64,000 nt of DNA from positions 1 to 64,000 of the forward strand of contig JAHFUP010000004.1 in NCBI GenBank assembly GCA_023265025.1, in the 5' to 3' direction. Numbering within the stretch: position 1 is the stretch's first letter; every line of letters starts with the position of its first letter. The notes beneath the pieces were generated by a model. The model was not told the DNA's origin. It ran no database searches and saw only the letters and a program-made list of their open reading frames with translations. This document shows positions 15,761 through 24,555 of the stretch, piece by piece. The position numbers and the translations under genes are program-made. This stretch comes from Acidimicrobiia bacterium (lineage in GTDB: Bacteria > Actinomycetota > Acidimicrobiia > Acidimicrobiales > AC-14).

Positions 15761-17171
15761 GCCTCACCCACGACAGTGCGAAGCCCAGCTCGGTGTCGTC
15801 GGTGCTGTCGGGGTTGGCCTCGTTCCACGGGATGGTCTCGCTGGTGCGCATCAGCAGCCGGGTGAACGGCCGAGCCGAGGCGTAGTCGGCGGGCAGCGTG
15901 CCCGTGTACAGGATCGACGTGCCCTCGATGGATCGCTCGAGCGCCACCGGGACTCTGTTCACCTCGAGCGTCAGGCTCTCGATGATGGCCGGGCTCATGC
16001 CTCCGAAGGACAGCAACTCGACGCGCGTCCCCGGCCGCAGCAGCACCGCCAGGTCCACCGAGGCCTCCCGCGCCGGCCCCGTCCACCTCACGGGGCCGAG
16101 CCCGATGCGCTGGGCCGGCAGCCAGCCCGGCCCCTGGAAGCGGGGATCGTCGACCTCGATGGTCAGCGTCCCCTCGAGCGCCTGGCTGCCCTCGCCCAGC
16201 TCGACCTCCCGGCGGGCGGCCAACCGCTCGTCCGACGACGCCAACTCCAGCGCGGCGACGACGCCGGCCGGCGCGGTGACCCGGGCGTGTTCCACCGTCA
16301 CCCCGGCCAGGTCGCGGAACCCCATGGCGCTGGTGATGCACGCGTCGCGCACCAACGGCGCCCAGCCCGCCGTCCGGTCGGGGGCGGCCACCTCGGCCTT
16401 CACGAAGTAGGCGTTGGCCCAGAAGAGCTGGCCGGCGCCGGCGAGGAAGCGGGCCTGGTAGCCGTCGTAGTGCTGGATCTCCGGGGCCCGCAGCTCCGTC
16501 GCCGAGCCGACCTGGGCGTAGTGGGCCAGGTCGCGCAACCGCCACAGCACGAACCCGTGGGCCCGCAGGAACCGGTCGATGTCGCCGAAGAGCGCCACCC
16601 CCTCGTACAGCGGGTTGAACTCGACCTCGACCTCAATAGCCCGCACGGTCGCCAGCGTGGCCTCCGCGCCCTTCAGGACCTCGAGCTCCGAGCCCTGGGT
16701 GTCGATCTTGATCACGTCGACCCGGGTACGGCCCTCCGTGGCGCACCACTCGTCGAGGGTGGTCAGGGTGATGTCGAGGGTGTGCTCGACGTGACCGCCG
16801 GCGAGGGCCGGGAACCGCTCGACCACGTCGACGACGGTCGGGTAGAGCGAGTTCCCGCTCGGGTCCTTGGTGACATGCAGCGTGGCCGGCCCCGAGGTCG
16901 CCCCGAGGGCCAACGGCACCACTTGCACCTGCGGGACGGCGCGGTAGTGCTGGCGCAGGCGCTCGCACTCGGCCTCGTCCGGGTCGAACCCGACGACCTG
17001 GCAGTGGTCACCGAGCCGCTCCCACGCCGCGGCGAAGCCCCAGCGGCACCCCACGTCGACCACCACGAGGGGCTCGTCGAGCAGGTTGGCCAGGGCCGAC
17101 GTGGCGTCTGAGGTGGGCAGCGAGGTGTCCAGGCGGGCTATCGTAACCGTGCGGTCACGGCCGCTTCCCAT
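15747..17171 (-). CDS. FkbM-type methyltransferase with a C-terminal beta-rich domain
   Basis: A minus-strand protein of about 474 residues from ATG 17171; ATG 17183 in the same frame is also possible. The N-terminal 240 residues are an FkbM methyltransferase: SAM loop VVVDVGCRWGFAAAW, VVGFDPDEAECERL, and the family motif VDVIKIDTQGSELEVLKGAE. FkbM enzymes O-methylate sugars and related hydroxyls. Residues about 270-470 form an additional beta-rich, carbohydrate-binding-like domain (RFQGPGWLPAQRIGLGPVRW) that I cannot name. It is the only gene of the glycan locus on the minus strand. Its start codon shares the palindrome CATG with the start of the divergent glycosyltransferase. Confidence 0.85.
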   Translation of the reverse strand: MGSGRDRTVTIARLDTSLPTSDATSALANLLDEPLVVVDVGCRWGFAAAWERLGDHCQVVGFDPDEAECERLRQHYRAVPQVQVVPLALGATSGPATLHVTKDPSGNSLYPTVVDVVERFPALAGGHVEHTLDITLTTLDEWCATEGRTRVDVIKIDTQGSELEVLKGAEATLATVRAIEVEVEFNPLYEGVALFGDIDRFLRAHGFVLWRLRDLAHYAQVGSATELRAPEIQHYDGYQARFLAGAGQLFWANAYFVKAEVAAPDRTAGWAPLVRDACITSAMGFRDLAGVTVEHARVTAPAGVVAALELASSDERLAARREVELGEGSQALEGTLTIEVDDPRFQGPGWLPAQRIGLGPVRWTGPAREASVDLAVLLRPGTRVELLSFGGMSPAIIESLTLEVNRVPVALERSIEGTSILYTGTLPADYASARPFTRLLMRTSETIPWNEANPDSTDDTELGFALSWVRLTAP

Positions 17172-19668
17172 GCGTGTCGGCATCGATTACCGCATACTCG
17201 CCGTCGGCGAGGAGCTCATTCAGCGAGGAATGGGCCGCTACACCCAGCAGCAGTTGCGCGCCGTCCTTCAGGTCGACGGCGAGAACACCTACGTCCTGCT
17301 GTGCGAGCACGACGCCGACCTGTCCCTGATCGACCCCGCCATCCGCCGGGCGCCGAACGTCGTGGTGCGCAAGGGGCCACGGACGACGGGCGAGCCGCTG
17401 GCGCTGCGTTCGGCCGCCGAATACGAGGACTGGATCGGCGCGCTGGCGATCGACGTCTACCACGCGACCACGCCGTTCCTCTTCGTCGAGCCGGTGCTGT
17501 CGGGGTTCAGCGTCTGCCCCGTGGTCACCACCTTCTACGACCTCATCCCCCTGCTCTATCCCGAGCACTACCTCGGCGCCGGCGCCGGCTACGAGTGCTA
17601 CCTGTGGGCCCTCGGCCTCGTGCTCAACGCCACCCGGCTGCTCTCGATCTCCGAGGCCAGCGGGGCCGACGCCCGGACCTACCTCGCCACGCCGGCGGAC
17701 CGCATCGACGTGGCGTGGCCCATCGCCGACGACTGCTTCCGCGTCCTCCCGCCCGAGCAGGTCCGCCAGGCCCTGGCGCCGGTACGCGCCCGCATGCGGG
17801 TGCCCGAGCAGTTCGTCCTCACCGTCACCTACCCGCATTACTCGAAGAACCTCGAGACCCTGTTCCACGCCTACGCTGCCCTCCCCGCCGGGGTCCGGCT
17901 CCGCCTGCCCCTGGTCGTGTGCTGCCACCTGCCTCCCAAGGCGCGGGCCGAACTGCTGGGCCTGGCCCGGGCCCTGGGGTTCGCCGACGACCTGCTGCTG
18001 ACCGGCCGGGTGTCCGACGACGCCCTGGTCGGCCTCTACAACGCGGCGACGATGGTGGTCCACCCGTCGCGCTACGAGGGCTTCGGCCTGCCGGTCGTCG
18101 AGGCCATGCGGTGCGGCACGCCCGTCGTGACCACCACGTCGTCGTCGCTGCCCGAGGTGGGGGGCGACGCCGCCGTGCTCGTCGACCCCGACGATGTCGT
18201 CGGGATGACATCGGCCATCCGGGCCGTCTTCGACGACCCTGGCCTCCGCGACGACATGGCCGAGCGGGGGCTGCGCCACGCGGCACGGTTCGATGCCGCC
18301 CAGCTCGCCGCCGCCACCCTCGGCTGCTACCTGCGGGCGCTCGCCACGGACGGCGAGCGCGCGCCGGCGCCGGCCCGGCTGGCACTGTGGACGCCCCTTC
18401 CACCCCAGCAGAGCGGCATCGCCGAGTACAGCGCCGAGCTGCTGGACGGCCTCGGGCCCGCCGCCGCGGTGGAGGTGTTCGTCGACGACGGCGTGGTCCC
18501 GCCCGTCGACCTGGCCTGGGCCCACCGCATCTCATCCCACCGGGCCTGGGCCCGCCGGCGCCGGCAGGGCGCGTTCCACGTCCCGATCTACCAGTTCGGC
18601 GCGTCCTCCTACCACCTCTACATGTACGAGGCCCTCCAGCGCGACCCCGGGATCGTCGTGGTGCACGACATGCGGTGGAGCTACGTGTTGTGGTCGGAGG
18701 CGGTGCGCACCGGGAGGCTGTCCGAGTTCCGGGCCGAGCTGGCCGCCCAGGAGGGCGACGACGCGGTGACCGAGCTCGACCTGCTCACGGGCGGCGGCGG
18801 CGACCCCGCCGGCGACCACTTCTGGGACCGGCACCCGATGCTGGGCCGCGTCGCCGCGTCGAGCCTGGCCCTGGCCGTCCACTGCGAGGCGGCCCGCGCC
18901 GAGCTGGAGTTGAGGTACCCCGAGACCAGCGCCTATACCGTCCCCATGGGTGTCTCCGACCCGTTCGCGGGTGACGACGAGCTCGACCGCGCCTCGGCGC
19001 GCGCCCAGCTCGGGCTCGCCCCCGACACCTTCGTGGTCGGCGTGTTCGGCATCGTGCACCCGGCCAAGCGCATCGAGGCGTGCATCGACGCCTTCGCCCG
19101 GCTCCTCCCCGAACATCCCGACAGCCTGCTGCTCGTCGTGGGACGGGTGCTCGACCCCGCCTACGAACGGGCGCTGGCCGAGCGGGCGCGTGCCGCCGGC
19201 GCCCTCCACGCCGTCCGCTTCACCGGCCACCTTCCAACCCGCCAGCTCGACGTCCACATGGTGGCCGCCGACGTGGTTGTGAACCTCCGCGACGCCGAGC
19301 TGCGCCAGGTCTCGGCCATCCTCCAGCGGACGGCGGCAGCCGGCCGGGCCGCGGTGATCACCGACAATCCGTGGTGGGCCGGGTACCCCGACGTCGCCTG
19401 CGTGCGGGTCGGCGACGGCCCCGACGAGGCCGCGGCCGTGCTCGGCGGCCTCCGCCACCTCGCGGCCGACGCAGACGCCCGCGCCGCGATGGCGGCGGCA
19501 GCCCGCGCCCATTTCGAAAGGAAAGGCACCGTCGCCCACATGACCGACCGCTACCTCGATGTGATCGAGGCCGTCACCGGACGCCGGCCGGACCGGACCG
19601 GCGGCGGGCCCGACGACCTCGGGCCGGCCGTGCGCCGCCGGCTCCTCACCCAGGCCGGCCTGCGGTGA
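17170..19668 (+). CDS. Tandem GT4 glycosyltransferase (two GT-B domains)
   Basis: ATG 17170 gives an 832-residue protein opening MRVGIDYRILAVGEELIQRG, the correct start of a GT4 fold. Domain 1 (1-420) contains TTFYDLIPLLYPEHYLG, VTYPHYSKNLETLFHAYAAL and a full donor motif YEGFGLPVVEAMRCGTPVV. Domain 2 (about 425-805) begins ARLALWTPLPPQQSGIAEYS and includes FGIVHPAKRIEACIDAFARL, but its donor site (RDAELRQVSAILQRTAAAGR) lacks the glutamate pair. This is the same active-plus-degenerate arrangement as the 13349 gene. The stop overlaps the next start (GTGA). Confidence 0.9.
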   Translation: MRVGIDYRILAVGEELIQRGMGRYTQQQLRAVLQVDGENTYVLLCEHDADLSLIDPAIRRAPNVVVRKGPRTTGEPLALRSAAEYEDWIGALAIDVYHATTPFLFVEPVLSGFSVCPVVTTFYDLIPLLYPEHYLGAGAGYECYLWALGLVLNATRLLSISEASGADARTYLATPADRIDVAWPIADDCFRVLPPEQVRQALAPVRARMRVPEQFVLTVTYPHYSKNLETLFHAYAALPAGVRLRLPLVVCCHLPPKARAELLGLARALGFADDLLLTGRVSDDALVGLYNAATMVVHPSRYEGFGLPVVEAMRCGTPVVTTTSSSLPEVGGDAAVLVDPDDVVGMTSAIRAVFDDPGLRDDMAERGLRHAARFDAAQLAAATLGCYLRALATDGERAPAPARLALWTPLPPQQSGIAEYSAELLDGLGPAAAVEVFVDDGVVPPVDLAWAHRISSHRAWARRRRQGAFHVPIYQFGASSYHLYMYEALQRDPGIVVVHDMRWSYVLWSEAVRTGRLSEFRAELAAQEGDDAVTELDLLTGGGGDPAGDHFWDRHPMLGRVAASSLALAVHCEAARAELELRYPETSAYTVPMGVSDPFAGDDELDRASARAQLGLAPDTFVVGVFGIVHPAKRIEACIDAFARLLPEHPDSLLLVVGRVLDPAYERALAERARAAGALHAVRFTGHLPTRQLDVHMVAADVVVNLRDAELRQVSAILQRTAAAGRAAVITDNPWWAGYPDVACVRVGDGPDEAAAVLGGLRHLAADADARAAMAAAARAHFERKGTVAHMTDRYLDVIEAVTGRRPDRTGGGPDDLGPAVRRRLLTQAGLR

Positions 19669-21890
19669 GGCTCAACAAGATCTGTGGCATCGAGGACTTC
19701 GCCGACCCCGAGCTCGCCGCCGCCATCCGGGAGGTCAGCGGCTACAAGCTGGCCTGCCTGCCGGACCTGCCGGCGTCGGCCGAGCACCGCAAGGACTGGG
19801 AGGTGGCCATGGCCGTGCTGGCCCTGCGCCGCAGCGGCGCCCTGCGGCGCGACGCCACCGTCCTGGGCGTGGCCGCCGGCACCGAGGACACCCTCTTCTA
19901 CCTGACCAACCACGTCCGCCAGGTCTTCGCCACCGACCGCTACGTCGGCCCGGGCGATTGGGGGCCGGTGGCGCCGGCGTCGATGATCGTGGAGCCGTCG
20001 GCCGCCGCCCCGTGCGACTTCGACGTCAACCGGCTGGTCGTCCAGCACATGGACGCCCGCAGCCTCCGCTACCCCGACGACACCTTCGACGGCGTGTTCT
20101 CCTCGGGCTCCATCGAGCACGTCGGCGAGCTGATCGACGTGGCCAACGCCGCCTTCGAGATGGGCCGCGTCCTGAAGCCGGGCGGGGTGCTGACCCTCGC
20201 CACGGAGCTGCAGATCAGCGGCCCGCCGGGCGGCATCGGCTGGCCCCACGCCACCCTGATCTTCTCCCCTGCCGACCTCCAGCGCTACATCGTCGAAGCC
20301 ACCGGCCTGGAGCCGCTCGACGAGCTCAGCACCGAGGTCTCCCCGGCCACCATGGCCACCAAGCAGAGCCTGGCCGGCGCCATCGTCGATCACCAGGCCC
20401 GCGTCGCCCGGCTCAGCCGGCCCGGCGAGGTCGACTACACGTGCTGGCAGTTCCCCCACGTGGTGCTCGAGCACGAGGGATACGTGTTCGCGTCCGTGCA
20501 CCTGGCGCTGCGCAAGACCGACCGCTACCCGCTGGTCGACAACTCCTGGGCCCGGCCGCCGGCGACCACGCTCGCCGCCATCCGGGCCTACAACCTCAGC
20601 CTCGTCAACCCCCCCGACCCCGCGGCCGGCATGGCCGCCGGCCCCGCGGCGTCGGGCCTCGACCCCGGCGTGGCCGAGCTGGTCGGCGACACCGAGGTGC
20701 GCCGGCGGATCGCCGACGTCGACGGGCACCGCGCCGAGGTCGCGGCCCGGCTCGGCGACCTGGCCGCCCGCCGGGCTCGCGTCGACGCGCTGACCACACC
20801 GACGCGCATGGAGGCCCTCGCCGCGGCGGGGGCCGACCTCTCGGGAGCACCGGTTCTGAGCTCGGTCGCGCACGACAGCCGGTTCACGACGGCGCAGGTC
20901 GCGGTGGCCGATGGCCCGCAGTTCACCGTGGTGCTCGACCCCGACATGACCGACCCGGTGACCGCCGCACTGGCCGGCGGGCGCGTGCTCGACGAGGCAC
21001 TCGTCGGCCTCATGCTGGCCGTCGTCAACCCCGGCGACCTGGTGCTCGACCTCGGAGCCCACGTCGGCTCGTTCTCGCTGGCCGCGGCGGCGGCCGGCTG
21101 CCGGGTGGTGGCGGTCGAGGCGTCGCCGGCGAACGTCGCGCTCCTGCGGGCCAGCGCGACCCGGAACGGGTTCGCCGACCTCCACGTGGTGCACGCCGCG
21201 GTGAGCGACGCCCCCGGCACGCTGGAGTTCTGCGTGCGCGGGCCGTGGGGCCATGTGGCCACCGAGGCCGTCGACCTGCCCACCGTCGCGGTGCCGGCGG
21301 TGACCGTCGACGAGCTGCTGGCCGAGCTGGGCCTGGGCCTGCCGGCCTTCGTCAAGATGGACGTCGAGGGCTCGGAGATCCCCGCCATCCGCGGCATGGC
21401 CGGGCTGCTCGGCGCGCCCGACGCTCCGGCAGTGCTGTACGAGTCGAACGGTCACACCCTCGCCCTGTTCGGGTTCGACCCGCCGGCGCTGAGCGCGGCG
21501 CTCGACGCCCTGGGCTACACCAGCCTGGCCGTGGAGCCCGACCGGCTGGTCCGCATCGTGGCCGGGCAGTTGCAGCCGCAGACCATCGTCGACTGCCTGG
21601 CCGTGAAGCGGGATCCCGCCGTCCCCGGTCGTCCCGCGGTGCCGGCGCTGTCCTTCGACGAGCGGGTCGGACGGGTGGTCGCCGACGGGCGCCACCCCAA
21701 CCCCGACCACCGGGCGTACGTGGCCCGGGCCCTGGCGAGCGCGGACGCCGAGGTACTGTCGCAGACCGCAGTCGCCGAAACCCTGGACCTGCTGCTCGTC
21801 GACCCGGAGGAGCCGGTGCGCCTGGCGGCCTCCTGGTGGTCGCACCCCGCAACGAACCGTCCCGCCCCCCTGCTCGCGAACGGCGGCTGA
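19665..21890 (+). CDS. Two-domain methyltransferase (class I SAM plus FkbM)
   Basis: GTG 19665 overlaps the previous stop and opens a 741-residue protein. The first half is a class I methyltransferase of the Methyltransf_11 type: ATVLGVAAGTEDTLFYLT, FDGVFSSGSIEHVGELID, MGRVLKPGGVLTLATE. Residues about 400-645 form an FkbM domain: GDLVLDLGAHVGSFSLAAA, VVAVEASPANVALLRAS, and FVKMDVEGSEIPAIRGM. A short C-terminal helical tail follows (SFDERVGRVVADGRHPNPDH). Both domains look intact, so the protein could methylate two positions or cap the glycan. It sits between the tandem GT4 and a second FkbM gene. Confidence 0.88.
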   Translation: MRLNKICGIEDFADPELAAAIREVSGYKLACLPDLPASAEHRKDWEVAMAVLALRRSGALRRDATVLGVAAGTEDTLFYLTNHVRQVFATDRYVGPGDWGPVAPASMIVEPSAAAPCDFDVNRLVVQHMDARSLRYPDDTFDGVFSSGSIEHVGELIDVANAAFEMGRVLKPGGVLTLATELQISGPPGGIGWPHATLIFSPADLQRYIVEATGLEPLDELSTEVSPATMATKQSLAGAIVDHQARVARLSRPGEVDYTCWQFPHVVLEHEGYVFASVHLALRKTDRYPLVDNSWARPPATTLAAIRAYNLSLVNPPDPAAGMAAGPAASGLDPGVAELVGDTEVRRRIADVDGHRAEVAARLGDLAARRARVDALTTPTRMEALAAAGADLSGAPVLSSVAHDSRFTTAQVAVADGPQFTVVLDPDMTDPVTAALAGGRVLDEALVGLMLAVVNPGDLVLDLGAHVGSFSLAAAAAGCRVVAVEASPANVALLRASATRNGFADLHVVHAAVSDAPGTLEFCVRGPWGHVATEAVDLPTVAVPAVTVDELLAELGLGLPAFVKMDVEGSEIPAIRGMAGLLGAPDAPAVLYESNGHTLALFGFDPPALSAALDALGYTSLAVEPDRLVRIVAGQLQPQTIVDCLAVKRDPAVPGRPAVPALSFDERVGRVVADGRHPNPDHRAYVARALASADAEVLSQTAVAETLDLLLVDPEEPVRLAASWWSHPATNRPAPLLANGG

Positions 21891-21892
21891 CC

Positions 21893-22957
21893 ATGCCGAT
21901 GACCTCCTACGCTCAGAACCACGAGGACGTGCTCCTCGCCCGCCTCTTCCCGCGCGGGCTGACCGGCTTCTACGTGGACGTCGGCGCCAACGACCCGATC
22001 AAGAACTCGATCACCAAGCACTTCTACGACCAGGGCTGGCGGGGCGTGAACATCGAGCCGGCCTCCGACCCGTTCAAGCGGCTGGCCGAGGCCAGGCCGC
22101 GCGACGTGAACCTCAACGTCGGCCTGTCGGACCACGAGGGCACGCTCACGCTGTACGAGTTCCCGCCGGACATCTCGGCGGTGTCGACCTTCTCGGAGGA
22201 ACAGGCCGAGTGGCACCGGGACGCGGGCCTGGCGTCGGTCGGCCAGCCGGTGACGGTCACGACCCTGACACGGGTGCTCGAGGAGCACGTCGGCGAGGCG
22301 ACGGTGGACTTCCTGTCGGTCGACGTCGAGGGCCACGAGCGCCAGGTGCTGGTCGGGGGTGACTGGAAGCGGTTCCGGCCCCGGGTCGTGGTCGTCGAGT
22401 CGACCCAACCGGCCACCACCATCCCCACCCACGACCAGTGGGAGGACGTGCTCCTCGACGCCGACTACGTCTTCGCCGCCTTCGACGGCCTCAACCGGTA
22501 CTACCTGCGCCAGGAGGACGCCCACCTGGCGCCGGCGCTGGCCACACCGGTCAACGTCACCGACGACTACGTGCCGTACGAGTACATCAAGCCCCTCCAG
22601 GACCTGAACTGGGCCCTCGACGCCACCCAGCGCAGCCTCGCCGCCGCCCGGGCCGTCAACAGCGCGTTGCGGGCCGACCTCGGCTCGCTCCCCGCCGAGC
22701 TGGCCCTGCTGCGAGCCGAGTACGAGCGCCTCGACCGTTCGTTGGGCAACATCCGAACCGGCTACGAGGAGCTCCTGGCCCAGCAGGCCGACGCCCGTGC
22801 GCCGTACGAGGAACTGCTTCGTGACGTCGGCCCGGTCGGCCTCGGCGTGGCCCGCCGGCTCGGGCGGGTATCGAAGGAGCACCCCCGACCGGCGACCGTG
22901 GCACACAAGGCCGTCCGTGCCGCCCTCGGGTTGAAGCGGCGGGTCGCCGGCAGGTGA
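21893..22957 (+). CDS. FkbM-type methyltransferase with C-terminal coiled coil
   Basis: ATG 21893 lies two bases after the previous stop. The 354-residue protein begins with an FkbM domain (1-230): SYAQNHEDVLLARLFPRGL, FYVDVGANDPIKNSITKHFY, VDFLSVDVEGHERQVLVGGD. Residues about 240-310 form a helical coiled-coil tail (LNWALDATQRSLAAARAVN, then LLRAEYERLDRSLGNIRT). The methyltransferase-plus-coiled-coil plan recalls the chain-terminating ruler WbdD of E. coli O9a, although WbdD is not homologous as far as I can see. The stop overlaps the next gene's GTG (GTGA). Confidence 0.88.
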   Translation: MPMTSYAQNHEDVLLARLFPRGLTGFYVDVGANDPIKNSITKHFYDQGWRGVNIEPASDPFKRLAEARPRDVNLNVGLSDHEGTLTLYEFPPDISAVSTFSEEQAEWHRDAGLASVGQPVTVTTLTRVLEEHVGEATVDFLSVDVEGHERQVLVGGDWKRFRPRVVVVESTQPATTIPTHDQWEDVLLDADYVFAAFDGLNRYYLRQEDAHLAPALATPVNVTDDYVPYEYIKPLQDLNWALDATQRSLAAARAVNSALRADLGSLPAELALLRAEYERLDRSLGNIRTGYEELLAQQADARAPYEELLRDVGPVGLGVARRLGRVSKEHPRPATVAHKAVRAALGLKRRVAGR

Positions 22958-23703
22958 CCCCCGGCCTGCCCACCGACCCCGACGACCCCCGGCTCCAGGG
23001 CTGGTACCACACCATCGACCTCGGAAACGGGCTGGTCCCGCGAGCGGTGTACGACCTGCGCCCGGTCATCGACCTGTACGGGATCCCCGAATCGCTGGAG
23101 GGCATGACCGTCCTCGACGTCGGCACCGGCGACGGGTTCTTCGCGTTCGAGATGGAGCGCCGTGGCGCCGACCGCGTCGTCGCCGTCGACCTGGCCCGCC
23201 TCGGCGACTGCGATTGGCTGCCACAACGGCGCTCGGAGATCGGCGTGGCCGCCGACAACCAGGACTGGCCGAAGCACTTTCGGCTGGCTCACGCCATGCG
23301 CGGATCCTCGGTCGACTACCGCCACGCCAACATCTACGACCTGTCGCCCTACAACGTCGGCACCTTCGACCTCGTGTTCTGTGGCTCGCTGCTGCTTCAC
23401 CTCCAGAACCCGCTCAAGGCCCTTCTCGCCATCCGCTCGGTCACCCGGTCCATGGCGGTCGTCGAGACGTCGCTCGACGCCAAGCTGGAGGCCCAGCCCG
23501 ACCTCGTGTCACGGGCCGTCCTCGGCTTCGGTCCCCCGGACATCGAGGCCCGCCACGGCGAGAACAACGTCTTCTGGCAGTTCACCAGTGGCGCCCTGCA
23601 GAAGATGCTGCAGTTCGCCGACTTCAACCAGGTGAAGATCGCCGGCGTCTTCAAGCTGCCGCCGACGGAGGCGTTGGCCGCGTCGGCGGTCGCCTACACA
23701 TAG
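22954..23703 (+). CDS. SAM-dependent methyltransferase (CmoB-like fold)
   Basis: A 249-residue class I methyltransferase whose GTG overlaps the preceding stop. The early segment LQGWYHTIDLGNGLVPRAVY and the SAM-binding loop MTVLDVGTGDGFFAFEMERR, followed by VVAVDL and YDLSPYNVGTFDLVFCGSLLLHL, resemble the CmoB/DUF1698 (tRNA mo5U methyltransferase) superfamily. In actinobacterial clusters such proteins are usually small-molecule or sugar methyltransferases, so a glycan role is inferred from context. It closes the glycan locus. Confidence 0.85.
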   Translation: MTPGLPTDPDDPRLQGWYHTIDLGNGLVPRAVYDLRPVIDLYGIPESLEGMTVLDVGTGDGFFAFEMERRGADRVVAVDLARLGDCDWLPQRRSEIGVAADNQDWPKHFRLAHAMRGSSVDYRHANIYDLSPYNVGTFDLVFCGSLLLHLQNPLKALLAIRSVTRSMAVVETSLDAKLEAQPDLVSRAVLGFGPPDIEARHGENNVFWQFTSGALQKMLQFADFNQVKIAGVFKLPPTEALAASAVAYT

Positions 23704-23704
23704 G

Positions 23705-23717
23705 CCCCCTCCGGGGG
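23705..23717. terminator. Short GC hairpin after the glycan locus
   Basis: CCCCC-TCC-GGGGG directly follows the stop at 23703, with TTA after the stem. It is short, and no U-run follows, so termination is only suggested. Confidence 0.25.
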
Positions 23718-23729
23718 TTACCGTCGGGC

Positions 23730-24020
23730 ATGGCCGACCACCAGGCGCTCACCGACGACGAGCTCACCGAGCTGGCGCTGTCCGCGGATCCCGACGCCCC
23801 GCTGGCCGACGACGCCGTGCCGCTCGCCGAGCTGCTCGCCGCCGGCGCATCGTCGCCCGGCGACGAGCTGCTGCCCGACTGGTACATGCCGGTGCCCATG
23901 GGCGGCGGCCGGCTGCTCTCCGGCTGGCGCCGGCGGGTCGTGCTGGTGATCGTCGCCTCCTTTGTCCTGATCAACGCCTACGGGCTGTGCAGCACCTACG
24001 GCTGGGTCGGATTCGGCTAG
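23730..24020 (+). CDS. Small single-pass membrane protein
   Basis: A 96-residue protein from ATG 23730. The first 55 residues are acidic and soluble (LTDDELTELALSADPDAPLA), then WRRRVVLVIVASFVLINAYGLC provides one membrane helix preceded by Arg residues, so the N-terminus is predicted to face the cytoplasm. I do not recognise a family. pyrE starts nine bases after the stop. Function unknown. Confidence 0.75.
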   Translation: MADHQALTDDELTELALSADPDAPLADDAVPLAELLAAGASSPGDELLPDWYMPVPMGGGRLLSGWRRRVVLVIVASFVLINAYGLCSTYGWVGFG

Positions 24021-24029
24021 GAAGTCCCG

Positions 24030-24548
24030 ATGGACGACGACTTGGCCGACCTCGCCCGCCGGGTCGGGCAGGCCTGCCGGCTGACCGGCACCTTCACCCT
24101 GCGGTCGGGCCAGGTGTCGACCACCTACTTCGACAAGTACCTGTTCGAGGCCGACCCGTCGCTGCTGGGGGCGGTGGCGAAGGCGGCTGTTCGTCTCATC
24201 CCACCGGAGACCGAGGTGCTGGCCGGGTTGGAGCTGGGCGGCGTGCCGGTGGCCACCGCGCTCTCGCTGGAGACGGGCCTGCCGGTGGCGTTCGTCCGCA
24301 AGGAGGCCAAGACGTACGGGACGGCGAAGCTGGCCGAGGGCGCCGGCATCGAGGGCCGGCGGGTCCTGATCGTCGAGGACATCGTCACCACCGGCGGTCA
24401 GGTCGTGCTCTCGGCCACGGATCTGGTGGAGCGCGGCGCCGACCTGGTCGCCGCCCTCTGCGTGATCGACCGCAGCGCCGGCAACCACGAGCTGGCCGGC
24501 GCCGGCCTTACGCTCATTTCACTGTTCACGGCGGAGGATCTGGGCTGA
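24030..24548 (+). CDS. pyrE: Orotate phosphoribosyltransferase
   Basis: A 172-residue protein that converts orotate and PRPP to orotidine 5'-monophosphate in pyrimidine synthesis. It has the family N-terminus (ACRLTGTFTLRSGQVSTTYFDKYLFEADPSLL), split here as the RSG and FDKY blocks, the catalytic FVRKEAKTYGTAKLAEG loop and the PRPP-binding motif VLIVEDIVTTGGQV. Its length is typical for the short actinobacterial form. A strong palindrome lies directly downstream. Confidence 0.95.
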   Translation: MDDDLADLARRVGQACRLTGTFTLRSGQVSTTYFDKYLFEADPSLLGAVAKAAVRLIPPETEVLAGLELGGVPVATALSLETGLPVAFVRKEAKTYGTAKLAEGAGIEGRRVLIVEDIVTTGGQVVLSATDLVERGADLVAALCVIDRSAGNHELAGAGLTLISLFTAEDLG

Positions 24549-24555
24549 CCGCTAT

